NCBI GenBank assembly: GCA_017541305.1
Contig: JAFXZJ010000058.1
Coordinates: 1-36,346 of the forward strand
Direction: 5' to 3'
Origin: Clostridia bacterium
GTDB taxonomy: Bacteria; Bacillota; Clostridia; Christensenellales; CAG-138
Length of the DNA stretch: 36,346 bases
The notes under the pieces are model-generated. The model was given only the letters and a program-made list of their open reading frames with translations, had not been told where the DNA came from and searched no databases. Of this stretch, positions 24,116-32,716 are shown in pieces (position 1 is the first letter of the stretch; each line of letters starts with the position of its first letter). Position numbers and translations under genes: made by a program.

Positions 24116-24496
24116 ATGGCGGAGAAAATATCTCTTTCTGACGGCGAATGGAAGCTTATGAACCTTTTGTGGGACGAGAACCCTCAGACGATAGGCCGCA
24201 TGGTGGATGCGCTCAGGCACGATACGGGCTGGACAAAGGCGACAGTGAACATCATGCTCAACCGCCTTGCCGAAAAGGGCGCGGTGCGCATTGAAACGGG
24301 CGGCAGATCGAAGCTCTTCTATCCGGTGCTCGACCGTGAGCAGGCGGTCAGGCAGGAGGCGAAGAGCACGCTTGAAAAGATAAGGACAGGCGGAATAGGG
24401 CTGCTTATCAGCACGATCGCGGGCGAATCCGACCTTACGAAGGAGGACGTGGAGGAGCTGTACCGCATCTTGAAGGGAGGAATCAAAGATGACTGA
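24116..24496 (+). CDS. blaI: BlaI/MecI/CopY family repressor
   Basis: The 126-residue protein matches the family length. Its N-terminal winged helix reads LSDGEWKLMNLLWDE, then TGWTKATVNIMLNRLAEKGA, then the wing (IETGGRSKLFYPVL). The C-terminal helices serve dimerisation. Such repressors bind ACAnnTGT palindromes and are inactivated when the paired M56 membrane protease senses a signal. ATG 24116 is preferred over GTG 24107 because AGGAAGG is correctly spaced from it. It overlaps the sensor gene by eight bases. The signal need not be a beta-lactam here, since the sensor domain is atypical. Confidence 0.93.
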   Translation: MAEKISLSDGEWKLMNLLWDENPQTIGRMVDALRHDTGWTKATVNIMLNRLAEKGAVRIETGGRSKLFYPVLDREQAVRQEAKSTLEKIRTGGIGLLISTIAGESDLTKEDVEELYRILKGGIKDD

Positions 24497-27023
24497 CATC
24501 ATTTGGATCGCTTCATCAAGCGTATTGATAATCGCCGTGCTGATCATCCGCGCGGCGTTCGGCAAGAGGATGAGCGCGGGCCTGCGCTATGCGCTGTGGG
24601 GGGTGGTGCTTTTGCGCCTCTTCATCCCCGGCACGGTGTTCCAAAGCCCCGTGAGCGTGCAGAATGCCGTTCTGCACGCCGAGCCCGCCCGCGTATACGA
24701 AACGGCAAAGGAGTATTCATCCTTCAAAGAGGCCGACGACGGGGTGATCGCCATCCCGCGCGAGAGCGGCAGGACCGCCGTGGTGATGCCGAAGGCCTCG
24801 CAGGAGCGTGCGGAGACCCTGAATAGAGCGGTCAAGGCGCGCGACGTGCTCACCGTGGTGTGGTGCACCGGCATGGGGATGATGGGCGCGTACCTCCTGT
24901 ACGTCAACGTCCGCTTCTACATGAAGCTGAGGGACAGAAGGAAGCTCCTGAGCGCCGACGCGCCCTGCAAGGTGTATTCCGTCGAGGGGCTCGAATCCTC
25001 CTGCCTGTTCCTCAATTCGATCTACGTTTCGGCTGAGACGGCCGACGACGCCGACCTTCTCAACTGCGTGCTTGCGCACGAGCTCTCCCACCGCCGCCAC
25101 GGCGACGGAATATTCACTCTCCTTCGCGGCGCGGTGCTGGTGCTGCACTGGTATAACCCCTTCGTGTGGGCCGCCGCCTACGCCTCCCGACAGGACAGCG
25201 AGCTCTTTGCCGACGCGGGCGCATTGAAGGAGCTGGGCGAGGAGAGGCGCGAGACCTACGGCAGGACGCTCATAGACCTTTCCCTGCGCCCGTCGGTGAG
25301 GGCGAGCATCGCCTGCACCGCCACATCCATGGCGAACAACAAGCATGCGCTCACCGAGCGCGTCAAGAACGTGGCTTCGCGCCGCCGCATGGGCGTGATA
25401 ATAGCGGCAGTCGTGCTGATACTCGCCCTTGCCGCCGCCGGATGCGCTTTCCTGGGCTCCGCCAAGGCGGAGGAGCCGACGCCCTATGTTCCAAAGGCGA
25501 CCGACGGACCGGACGCCCGGGCGACCGACGAACCGACCGACGCGCCTACGGCAGAACCGAATGCGATGCCCGATGAAGATTGGTTTGGCGATAGGGCATT
25601 CGAGGAGGCCGAAAGGATACGGGAGCTGTACGGCCTTGAAAACCTTATATTCATTAGAAAAGTTCAGTTTTACGAAGAAGAGGAAGGTGTGCCGGTCGGC
25701 GTGACCGTCGGCGGCGAAAACACGGGCGAGGATGATCTGATAGAATTGACTTTTACCCGGGGCTCCGGCGATTCCTCCGAATGGCGCGTTACTGAAGCGT
25801 GGCTGTACCCGGGCGAGCCCGGCGGCTGGGATCAGGACAAGCATAATAAGGCCGCGTTTGAGAGGGACGATTTCGGCGGATACTTCAATTTCCTCTTTCC
25901 CGATGAGGATCTGACTGGCGCGGGCTATAGCGTGACCGGCGGCATGGAGGATATGGACAACGGCGCCGCGCTCGCGCTCGATATGATCGCCGAGCGCTTG
26001 ACCGGGCTCGATGAGGGGAACCTCATGCGCTGCCGTGAGGCGAAGCTCATAGGCTTGACCCTTGACGCCGATCATCCCTCCGAAGGATACTTCTATTATG
26101 ACGGGATGATCGCGGTCCTTCCCGAAAATCCGTATTACTTCCAGTTTGAGTTCGGCGACGCACTTAAGGGGCTGTACTGCGGCGAGCGTACCGACTGCAG
26201 ATATTGGTATCAGCTCAAGGCCGAGTTGGCTGTCGGCAGGGACGAATACGGACAGGTCGTGGTATTCGCCGAGCTTCCGGATGAGGATACCGGCGGCGAC
26301 GATCCCGAACCCACCGAAGCGCCCGAAAAGACCGGAAGCGAGCTGATCGACATGGCATGGGCCGTCGCTCAGCAGCTCGGCCGGGTGCATCAGCAGAGCT
26401 TTAACAAGGAAAGAGCGAGGATCGAGATCTTCGGCGATTTCGCAAACGTCTGCTTCCCGTCCGTCACCTATCCCGACGAGCAGCTTTGGATCCCCCTGGA
26501 GAGGGACGAGAACGGCAATTATGCGGCGATCCCGGAGGATATCTATGCTTTGCGCGCCTCCGAAACCTTCGATTCAAGGATCGATACCGACCTGTTGGCC
26601 GAAAAGCGCGCGGAGTTCGAGAACGCCCGCATCACCGTGACGGCGGACGAGATACGCGCCTCGGGCTGCAATGCTGCGGTCGGATCGGACGAGTACAAGG
26701 CGGCGGCCGCGGCCCTCTACGGCGAAAAGCTTGCGGGATACTACCGCGAAAGCCTTAGCGCGGATACGCAGTTCGGCTGCTATGAAACGGCCTTCGTCGG
26801 CTCGGAGGAAGGGGACTATGAGGATTCGTATTACGTGATCATAGGCTTCCGCGTACGCGATCTGCTCCCCTTCTCGATACTCTTCGATTATGAACCCTCC
26901 TGTGACCGCGGCGTGCGCCATCAGGGCTTCGAGGGCTGGCTGACCGGCTCCACGCTCGTCGACGTCGAGCTCGCCGCCGACGGAAGCTTTACCTGCAATG
27001 CGGTCCTAAACGGCGCGGGCTGA
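24489..27023 (+). CDS. BlaR1-like M56 membrane metalloprotease with unusual extracellular domain
   Basis: The 844-residue protein keeps the BlaR1/MecR1 membrane part: helices near 5-22, 33-50, 118-140 and 302-322. It has the zinc protease motif HELSH (197-201) and a further ligand in SELFAD (Glu238). Family members cut the partner repressor after an external signal. Past residue 322 comes a Thr/Pro-rich linker (about 325-360) and then about 480 residues outside the membrane. I see no penicillin-binding signature (SxxK, SxN, KTG) in that part, so the sensor is not the usual beta-lactam domain. It has two subdomains separated by a second Pro/Glu linker near 605-620. The ligand is unknown. It overlaps blaI by eight bases. 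Confidence 0.88.
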   Translation: MTDIIWIASSSVLIIAVLIIRAAFGKRMSAGLRYALWGVVLLRLFIPGTVFQSPVSVQNAVLHAEPARVYETAKEYSSFKEADDGVIAIPRESGRTAVVMPKASQERAETLNRAVKARDVLTVVWCTGMGMMGAYLLYVNVRFYMKLRDRRKLLSADAPCKVYSVEGLESSCLFLNSIYVSAETADDADLLNCVLAHELSHRRHGDGIFTLLRGAVLVLHWYNPFVWAAAYASRQDSELFADAGALKELGEERRETYGRTLIDLSLRPSVRASIACTATSMANNKHALTERVKNVASRRRMGVIIAAVVLILALAAAGCAFLGSAKAEEPTPYVPKATDGPDARATDEPTDAPTAEPNAMPDEDWFGDRAFEEAERIRELYGLENLIFIRKVQFYEEEEGVPVGVTVGGENTGEDDLIELTFTRGSGDSSEWRVTEAWLYPGEPGGWDQDKHNKAAFERDDFGGYFNFLFPDEDLTGAGYSVTGGMEDMDNGAALALDMIAERLTGLDEGNLMRCREAKLIGLTLDADHPSEGYFYYDGMIAVLPENPYYFQFEFGDALKGLYCGERTDCRYWYQLKAELAVGRDEYGQVVVFAELPDEDTGGDDPEPTEAPEKTGSELIDMAWAVAQQLGRVHQQSFNKERARIEIFGDFANVCFPSVTYPDEQLWIPLERDENGNYAAIPEDIYALRASETFDSRIDTDLLAEKRAEFENARITVTADEIRASGCNAAVGSDEYKAAAAALYGEKLAGYYRESLSADTQFGCYETAFVGSEEGDYEDSYYVIIGFRVRDLLPFSILFDYEPSCDRGVRHQGFEGWLTGSTLVDVELAADGSFTCNAVLNGAG

Positions 27024-27034
27024 TGTGAAAATGC

Positions 27035-27097
27035 GGGGGCGGCTGTTCTCACAACGAAAAATATATTTGTTCGCCGACTGAGAAAACCGCCCCCTTT
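27035..27097 (+). terminator. Long-stem terminator of the blaI operon
   Basis: GGGGGCGG (27035-27042) pairs with CCGCCCCC (27087-27094). TTCTCA and TGAGAA extend the stem inward, and a short T run follows. The loop is long. Confidence 0.5.
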
Positions 27098-27155
27098 GGG
27101 GATGTATATATGAACGGGAACAAACCCGCAGCTTAACATAAAAGGAGCGATCCGT

Positions 27156-29189
27156 ATGAAAAGGATTTTAACACTGATGCTTGCCGCGGCGATGATATTC
27201 GCTCTGGCGGCATGCACCGAGAGCAAGCCGCAGGAGGGGAGCGGGGCGACCGAAGCGCCCTTGCCGGAAAACACGGCCGAGACCCCCGCCGAGGGCAAAG
27301 ATGCGGTCGTTATCCGCTTCTATAACGAGCCTACGGAGGAGGGCCCCGCGCTCGATCCCGAGCGGTATCCGGAGGCGCACGTCGAATACACGGAGGTAAG
27401 GCCGGAAGCCGGCTCCCCCGAAGCGGAAAGGCTGACAGCTGCGGTCGGCGCGATAAAGGAATGGGTGGATAACAACATTATCGACAGGATGGGCTATACA
27501 TTTGCAGGCGTTTTCGAGATAGAAAACGACGAAAACACATATTATTTCACCGAAACAGGTGAGCTCTTCCGCAGGGGGCCCGAGGGCGATTTCATCGGAA
27601 TGCTCACGGCCGGGGACGCGGCATTCCTTATGAGCCTGAGGCCCGAGGCGGCGCCGACAGCGGCTCCCGATCCGGACGTTTTCGTGCCCGAGGGCTATGA
27701 CGCGCACGATTATCTTGCGCTTGCGGAGTTCTTATCCGCGCCGCTGGGCGAGGGCGGCTATACGATCGGCGAGAACTGCTATTCGGATTATTTCACGGGC
27801 GAATTCGACGTCATGGATCCCTCCACGTGGCGCACGGATTACCACGGCGTAAAATGGGATCCCGAGACCGGCAAGGCGCTCGAGATCACGCTCCATCCGT
27901 CGGTCGATCATTTCCCTGTCGAGCTCAGGCTTTCGGGCTTTGAAAAGCTCGAGAAGGTCGCGTTCTGGGATGTGACGTTCGATTCGATCGTCATTTCCGA
28001 CTGCCCTGCGCTCACCGACGGCTGCATGATCTATACCGGCAGCGCGGCGGGCGACGTGGTTATCGAGGCGGGCTACGTGACGCAGCTCAATGCGGGCTCC
28101 GACACGCACGTGCACTGCTCGCTCATGGGCGATAAATACCCCTTCGAGCTCGACCTTTCAGCCGAAGGCCCCGGCAGAGTGAGCGCTTCGGCCGTCTATT
28201 ACGAGGGCGAATACACGGTGAGCTGCACCGCGATCGCGGACGAGTACGTCGATTTCCTCGGCTGGTACGATAATGACGGCAAGCTTGCTTCCGCCGAGAT
28301 AAGCATGCAGCTTTCGGGCGGCGAAATGGGCTTCATATCCGGCTCGCACGTCTATACGGCAAGGTTCGCAAAGCCCGCCGCTCCCACTCCTTTGCCCGGC
28401 GGCGACTTCTTCTGCGAGATCACGCCCAACGTGGAAACCAAGGTCGATATCGATGGCGACGGTGAGAGCGATACCGTGCTCGTTTCGGTCGGAAGCGGGG
28501 AAGAGGAGGAGGGCGACCTTATCTCCATGACGGTGACGCTGGCCGCGAAGCCCGAAGAGCCCTATTATTTCCCCGTGGACAACATGGGCGGCGAAGTGTG
28601 CGCGGCGGCGGTGGACTTCGACCCCACTGATACGCATATCGAGATCGTGGCCACCTACGATGAGTGCGACGGCGATCCGATCACCTGCGTGTGGCGCTTA
28701 AAGGACGACGGCTCGGGCTTTGACGAATTCACCGAGTGCGTCGGCGTGGTGTTCGAGGGCATGGAAGGGACCTCCCCGTGGTATTTCGGCGACGTGCCCG
28801 AGGGCTGGACGTTCAGCGCCGCGGAGGGGCTCTCCATTGACAGACGCACGGAGATACTTGGCACCACGTTCGTGATCAACCGCATCACGGTGACGGAGAA
28901 CGGCATAGAATACCTTGATAATGAGTATCGCTACCCGGGCGGCGAATACGAGCTGACGCTCAAGCGCGAGCTCAAGGTGACGCTCGAAAACGGCAAAACG
29001 AAGACCCTGCCCGTCGGCGCAAGGATAAAGCCCTATTCCACCGACCGCAGGACCTTCGTAAAGGTACTGCTCGAGGACGGCGGCATAGGGACTGTGAAGG
29101 TCACGTTCGGAAATACGGATTACGATTATCCCGTGCTGCTCAACGGAGTGGATCAGGACGAATACGCGGATATCCAATACGCGGATTGA
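27156..29189 (+). CDS. Lipoprotein with degenerate LRR and FLGWY module, 677 aa
   Basis: The signal ends in the lipobox ALAAC (Cys20). The middle of the protein is related to the secreted LRR-dockerin protein at 16679. EFDVMDPSTW matches its NYDMGDPETW. A shortened LRR-like stretch follows (LRLSGFEKLEKVAFWDVTFD, then ISDCPALT). The module SAEGPGRVS...FLGWYDNDG...ARF follows, as in its paralogues. Residues about 425-677 are a different beta-rich domain with a calcium-loop-like DIDGDGESD. It has no dockerin; anchoring is by lipid instead. AAAAGGAG precedes the start. The location 130 bases behind the blaI operon may place it in the same regulon, but that is inference. Confidence 0.8.
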   Translation: MKRILTLMLAAAMIFALAACTESKPQEGSGATEAPLPENTAETPAEGKDAVVIRFYNEPTEEGPALDPERYPEAHVEYTEVRPEAGSPEAERLTAAVGAIKEWVDNNIIDRMGYTFAGVFEIENDENTYYFTETGELFRRGPEGDFIGMLTAGDAAFLMSLRPEAAPTAAPDPDVFVPEGYDAHDYLALAEFLSAPLGEGGYTIGENCYSDYFTGEFDVMDPSTWRTDYHGVKWDPETGKALEITLHPSVDHFPVELRLSGFEKLEKVAFWDVTFDSIVISDCPALTDGCMIYTGSAAGDVVIEAGYVTQLNAGSDTHVHCSLMGDKYPFELDLSAEGPGRVSASAVYYEGEYTVSCTAIADEYVDFLGWYDNDGKLASAEISMQLSGGEMGFISGSHVYTARFAKPAAPTPLPGGDFFCEITPNVETKVDIDGDGESDTVLVSVGSGEEEEGDLISMTVTLAAKPEEPYYFPVDNMGGEVCAAAVDFDPTDTHIEIVATYDECDGDPITCVWRLKDDGSGFDEFTECVGVVFEGMEGTSPWYFGDVPEGWTFSAAEGLSIDRRTEILGTTFVINRITVTENGIEYLDNEYRYPGGEYELTLKRELKVTLENGKTKTLPVGARIKPYSTDRRTFVKVLLEDGGIGTVKVTFGNTDYDYPVLLNGVDQDEYADIQYAD

Positions 29190-29244
29190 CGCCGGATAAA
29201 AGGGACGATCCGCCGGGACAGCTGCGGAGAGACGGAAAACAACA

Positions 29245-29269
29245 CGGCGCGGGAGCACTTCCCGCGCCG
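29245..29269. terminator. Shared terminator hairpin between convergent genes
   Basis: A perfect 10-bp GC-rich stem (29245-29254 with 29260-29269). On the minus strand it is followed by GTGTTGTTTTCC. It serves pullulanase and perhaps the convergent lipoprotein gene. Confidence 0.65.
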
Positions 29270-29287
29270 CTTTGCGTTATATTGGAT

Positions 29288-31954
29288 TTACGGCATGGTG
29301 ACCAGCAGCACCGTCTTGGGAGCCACGCTCACTTTGCCCGTGACGGTCTTTTCGGGGGTCTCATAAACGACGTTATCCTGCATGAGCACGCCGGGCTCGA
29401 TCCCGTTGAACTCGGTCTCATAGGGAGCGTCGTTGGGATTGATGAACGCCATTGCGACTATCTTCTTGCCGATCGCGTACTGTATGGATATCACGCTGCC
29501 GTCCTCGACGGTGCAGATGGGGTTCGCTTCGGTAAGGAAGGGGTTCGCCTTGCGCATCCTGATGAGAGCGCGGTAGAAATCGCGCATCTGAGCGACGTTC
29601 GATCCGGGGGTAAGCGCTTCCCAGTCGATGTTGTTTATCTCGTCGGAGGAAGCGTAGCTGTTGTGGTCGCCGTCCTTCGTCCTCAGCATCTCCTCGCCGG
29701 CAAGGAAGAAGGGCGTCCCGCGGGAGATCATTATGATAGAAGCTCCCAGGCGGTTCATTGCGGCGCGCTCCTCATCGGTGTTGTCGGGGTTGGAAATGAG
29801 CAGCTTATCCCAAAGGGTGTTGTTGTCGTGACAGCCCATGTAGTTGATAACGCCCGCGTTCTCAACGCCCCAGTTGGTCGCGGCGTTCTTTACGCCGCCG
29901 GTGATGCCGAAGATGACCTTGTCGGCGGTCCCCTGAGAGGCCGCGCCGTTGATATAGCCCTGATCCTTGGCGTCGAACACGCTGCCCTTGAGGCCGTCGC
30001 GGATGGAGTCGTTGAACACGCTCACAGCGCCGATCGCTCCGTTTGTGGGCACGATCTTGCTTATGTTGACCTGATTTGCGCGGAAGTTCTCACGCAGTGG
30101 GCTCGTGCCGCCCGTCCAGCCCTCGCCGTAGATTATGGCCTTGGGGTTGAGCTTGTGCACGGCCTTTTCGACCTCCTGCATGGTATCGACGTCGTGAAGC
30201 GCCATCAGGTCGAAGCGGAAGCCGTCAAGATGGTATTCCTGCGCCCAGTAGGATACGGAATCCACCATGAATTTGCGGAACATCACGCGCTCGGAGGCGG
30301 TCTCGTTGCCGCAGCCCGAGCCGTTGGAGAGCGCGCCCAGGCCGTCATAGCGGTAATAGTAATAGGGCACCGCCGCGCTGAAATTGGAATCGGCGGAATA
30401 GGTGTGGTTATAGACCACGTCCATTATAACGCCTATGCCGGCTTCGTGCAGGGCCTGCACCATCTGCTTGAACTCCTTTATCCTCACCTCGCCGTGATAG
30501 GGGTCGGTGGAGTAGGAGCCCTCGGGGGCGTTGTAGTTCTTGGGATCGTAGCCCCAGTTGAACTGCGGCGCGTCGGAGGATTCGTCAACGGTGGCGTAAT
30601 CATAGACGGGCTGCAGATGCACGTGAGTTATGCCCAGATCCTTGAGGTAATCAAGGCCGACGGCCTCGCCAGCGGAGTTCTTAAGCCCCGTTTCGGTGAA
30701 GGCAAGGTATTTGCCGGGATACTTCGAGGAGCTGATCTTGTTGGAGAAGTCGCGCACGTGCACTTCCCATATCACGGCGTCCTCATAGGAATCTATGCCG
30801 TCATAATACTTATCCTCCGCCCAGCCTTCGGGGTCGGTGGAATCGAGATCCACCACCATGCCGCGGTTGCCGTTTACGCCCACGGCCTTGGCATAGGGAT
30901 CGACTATCTCGGCCGTGCCGAGAGCGGTGGTGACGGTGTAGGTATAATATTTGCCCTTGGCGGAAGAATCCGCCGTATAGGTCCACACGCCGTTTTCATT
31001 GGTCATGGGCTCGGTCAAAACCGCTTCGCCGCCTTCGCCCGCGTCATAGAGCTTGAGCGTGACCTCGCTTGCGGTGGGCGCCCAAAGCTTGAATATGCAG
31101 CCCGAGGTCTTGTCGGGTATCACGCCGAGGGGGCCGTTATACGCGTACTTGTCGTTGAACGCGTCGGAATCGAAAACCTCGGTGGGCACCACGGGCTTGG
31201 GCTCGAAGCCCTCGATCTCAAGGGTGTAGGTCTTGGAGATATCCAGCTCCTCGGCAAGCTTTATCACGCCGAATATCACCTCGTTGTTAAGGCTCGAAAT
31301 GCTCTCGATGGGCACCTCGCGATCGCCCTCGGTGACCTTCACCTGGTCGATCGAAGTGATGCGGAAGGCCGGGGCAAGGGTGTATTTGATCTCGTCAAGG
31401 GAGATCATGCCCGCAAGAGAAAGCACCTTATCCTGATACAATGTTTTACCTCCGTCGTCGCTCTTGTACATCGCGCTGTCGCCAGGCTTAAGATAGACCT
31501 CCGTCTCGGGACCTTCTATCTTTGCAAAGCGGTCGGCGTCAACGTCCTTGGTCGCGTCGCCCCAGCTCGTTCCGCCGGGATCGGAGCAGTTCTTGCGGAC
31601 TATGAAGCCCACCTCGGTGATATCCTCGGGCACGTTCAACACCACCTTCGCGCCGTATGCGCAGGTGTGGAAGGGATACCCTCTGCCGTCGGCGTTGGGA
31701 TACCAAATCCACATATCGCATTTGGAATAATCCACGCCGTCGCCATACCAGTAGAACGTGAGCTTGTTGCAGCCGTCCTCCCTGGGAATGTCATACTCCT
31801 CGCCGGAGTCGGGAGCGCCGGTCGCCTCGCCGCCGGCGGGTTCGCTCCCCGCGGGCTCCGTGGGGGATGCGGGCGTATTCTCGCCGCCGCCGCAGCCCGA
31901 AAGCAGCGTGAGCAGCATAAGCGCCGTCAGAATCAATGCAAGTATTCTTTTCAT
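29288..31954 (-). CDS. pulA: Type I pullulanase, lipoprotein
   Basis: Type I pullulanases cut alpha-1,6 links in pullulan and branched starch. The 888-residue protein has a lipobox (LLSGC, Cys21), so it sits on the cell surface. Residues about 62-165 resemble a CBM41 starch-binding domain (LTFYWYGDGVDYSKCDMWIW). A beta domain and a CBM48 (about 272-360) follow, then a GH13 catalytic barrel. FNWGYDP (465-471) is the pullulanase type I signature. The nucleophile is Asp582 in DGFRFD, the acid is Glu611 in YGEGW, and Asp710 lies in GCHDN. AAGGAGG precedes the start. With the dockerin proteins it points to a polysaccharide-degrading lifestyle. Confidence 0.94.
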   Translation of the reverse strand: MKRILALILTALMLLTLLSGCGGGENTPASPTEPAGSEPAGGEATGAPDSGEEYDIPREDGCNKLTFYWYGDGVDYSKCDMWIWYPNADGRGYPFHTCAYGAKVVLNVPEDITEVGFIVRKNCSDPGGTSWGDATKDVDADRFAKIEGPETEVYLKPGDSAMYKSDDGGKTLYQDKVLSLAGMISLDEIKYTLAPAFRITSIDQVKVTEGDREVPIESISSLNNEVIFGVIKLAEELDISKTYTLEIEGFEPKPVVPTEVFDSDAFNDKYAYNGPLGVIPDKTSGCIFKLWAPTASEVTLKLYDAGEGGEAVLTEPMTNENGVWTYTADSSAKGKYYTYTVTTALGTAEIVDPYAKAVGVNGNRGMVVDLDSTDPEGWAEDKYYDGIDSYEDAVIWEVHVRDFSNKISSSKYPGKYLAFTETGLKNSAGEAVGLDYLKDLGITHVHLQPVYDYATVDESSDAPQFNWGYDPKNYNAPEGSYSTDPYHGEVRIKEFKQMVQALHEAGIGVIMDVVYNHTYSADSNFSAAVPYYYYRYDGLGALSNGSGCGNETASERVMFRKFMVDSVSYWAQEYHLDGFRFDLMALHDVDTMQEVEKAVHKLNPKAIIYGEGWTGGTSPLRENFRANQVNISKIVPTNGAIGAVSVFNDSIRDGLKGSVFDAKDQGYINGAASQGTADKVIFGITGGVKNAATNWGVENAGVINYMGCHDNNTLWDKLLISNPDNTDEERAAMNRLGASIIMISRGTPFFLAGEEMLRTKDGDHNSYASSDEINNIDWEALTPGSNVAQMRDFYRALIRMRKANPFLTEANPICTVEDGSVISIQYAIGKKIVAMAFINPNDAPYETEFNGIEPGVLMQDNVVYETPEKTVTGKVSVAPKTVLLVTMP

Positions 31955-31981
31955 AACTAAGCCTCCTTAGGGGAATTGCTG

Positions 31982-32009
31982 AGTATATTTTAGCCCTTTT
32001 TGAAGTCAA
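31982..32009 (-). promoter_or_regulatory. Promoter of the pullulanase gene
   Basis: Minus-strand TTGACT (32004-32009), 16-base spacer, TATACT (31982-31987). Confidence 0.6.
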
Positions 32010-32050
32010 ACACAAGAGGGTCGGTATATTTTTTTAAAATAAAAAATATA

Positions 32051-32077
32051 TTAGCACTCAACGCTTGACAGTGCTAA
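32051..32077 (+). promoter_or_regulatory. CIRCE operator (HrcA binding site) of hsp20
   Basis: TTAGCACTC, nine bases, CAGTGCTAA: 17 of 18 positions of the CIRCE consensus. It covers the -35 of the hsp20 promoter, so HrcA should repress hsp20 at normal temperature. Confidence 0.9.
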
Positions 32078-32093
32078 CAGCAGGTGCTATAAT
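32065..32093 (+). promoter_or_regulatory. hsp20 promoter
   Basis: TTGACA (32065-32070), 17-base spacer, TATAAT (32088-32093): a full consensus promoter. It leaves a leader of about 110 bases. Confidence 0.88.
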
Positions 32094-32161
32094 ACAGTCA
32101 ACAAAGGAACAGAGAAAAAGGGAGCGGCCCTTAAAGGCCCGCTCGAATGAATCAAACTCCG

Positions 32162-32203
32162 TCCCCTTGCACATTATAAAACCAAGAGTTGTGTAAAGGA
32201 GGA
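32162..32203 (+). promoter_or_regulatory. Possible RNA hairpin masking the hsp20 ribosome binding site
   Basis: In the hsp20 leader, UCCCCUUGCAC (32162-32172) can pair with GUGUAAAGGAGGA (32191-32203) with two bulged A residues and one G-U pair. This hides the Shine-Dalgarno. Such stems act as thermometers in other hsp20 genes; here it rests on pairing by eye only. Confidence 0.35.
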
Positions 32204-32210
32204 ATGACTT

Positions 32211-32666
32211 ATGTTGTACCCTACGATTTTCAATGACAGTATTTTTGACGACCTCTTCGATCTTTCTTTCCCGATGATGAGGGATATGGGCGAAGTTGAT
32301 AAGAAGCTTTACGGCAAGCATGCGGCTCACGTTATGAAGACCGACGTGCGCGAGCACGACGAGGGCTATGAGGTGGATATCGATCTGCCCGGCTTCAAAA
32401 AGGACGAGATCACCCTGAGCCTTGAGAACGGCTATCTGACCATCACCGCGGCCAAGGGCCTTGATGAGGACGAGAAGGACAAGAAGGGCAAGCTGATCCG
32501 CCAGGAGCGCTTCATGGGCAGCATGCAGAGGAGTTTCTACGTTGGCAAGAACCTTACCGACGAGGATATCAAGGCCAAATTCGAGGACGGCGTATTGAAG
32601 CTCACCGTTCCCAAGAAGGAAGAGAAGAAGCTTCCCGAGAGGAAGACGATAATGATCGAGGGCTGA
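32211..32666 (+). CDS. Hsp20 family small heat shock protein
   Basis: Small heat shock proteins hold unfolding proteins in a refoldable state without using ATP. The 151-residue product has a short N-terminal arm, then an alpha-crystallin domain (about 42-140). It shows EVDIDLPGFKKDEITLSLEN, GYLTITA, FMGSMQRSFYVGKNLTDEDI and the closing FEDGVLKLTVPK. The start at 32211 is eight bases past AAAGGAGG. Control is by CIRCE and possibly a leader hairpin. It converges on the phosphofructokinase gene with a shared terminator. Confidence 0.95.
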   Translation: MLYPTIFNDSIFDDLFDLSFPMMRDMGEVDKKLYGKHAAHVMKTDVREHDEGYEVDIDLPGFKKDEITLSLENGYLTITAAKGLDEDEKDKKGKLIRQERFMGSMQRSFYVGKNLTDEDIKAKFEDGVLKLTVPKKEEKKLPERKTIMIEG

Positions 32667-32675
32667 TTTGAACGC

Positions 32676-32710
32676 AAAAGCTCCGTGCCGACCGGCACGG
32701 AGCTTTTTTA
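32676..32710. terminator. Bidirectional terminator between hsp20 and the phosphofructokinase gene
   Basis: A perfect 14-bp stem (32676-32689 with 32694-32707), loop GACC, with T runs on both strands. Confidence 0.88.
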
Positions 32711-32716
32711 TGCCTC

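Noticed and set aside
24717-26390. 557-codon minus-strand frame inside the M56 protease gene
   Set aside because: Shadow of the real gene: no ribosome binding site, and the predicted protein is a low-complexity mix of Ala, Arg and His.
24489-27023. Beta-lactam sensor (class D-like) domain in the M56 protein
   Set aside because: I could not find the SxxK, SxN and KTG motifs in the extracellular part.
29186-31960. Plus-strand open frame of 924 codons opposite pullulanase
   Set aside because: It lies exactly antisense to a gene with complete catalytic motifs. High G+C codon use leaves such shadow frames open, and its translation has no family-like motif.
32150-32172. Seventh copy of the GGGGACGG element in the hsp20 leader
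   Set aside because: It has CCGTCCCCTT, but the flanks do not form the stem at the fixed 15-base spacing. Pairing with the ribosome binding site explains it better.
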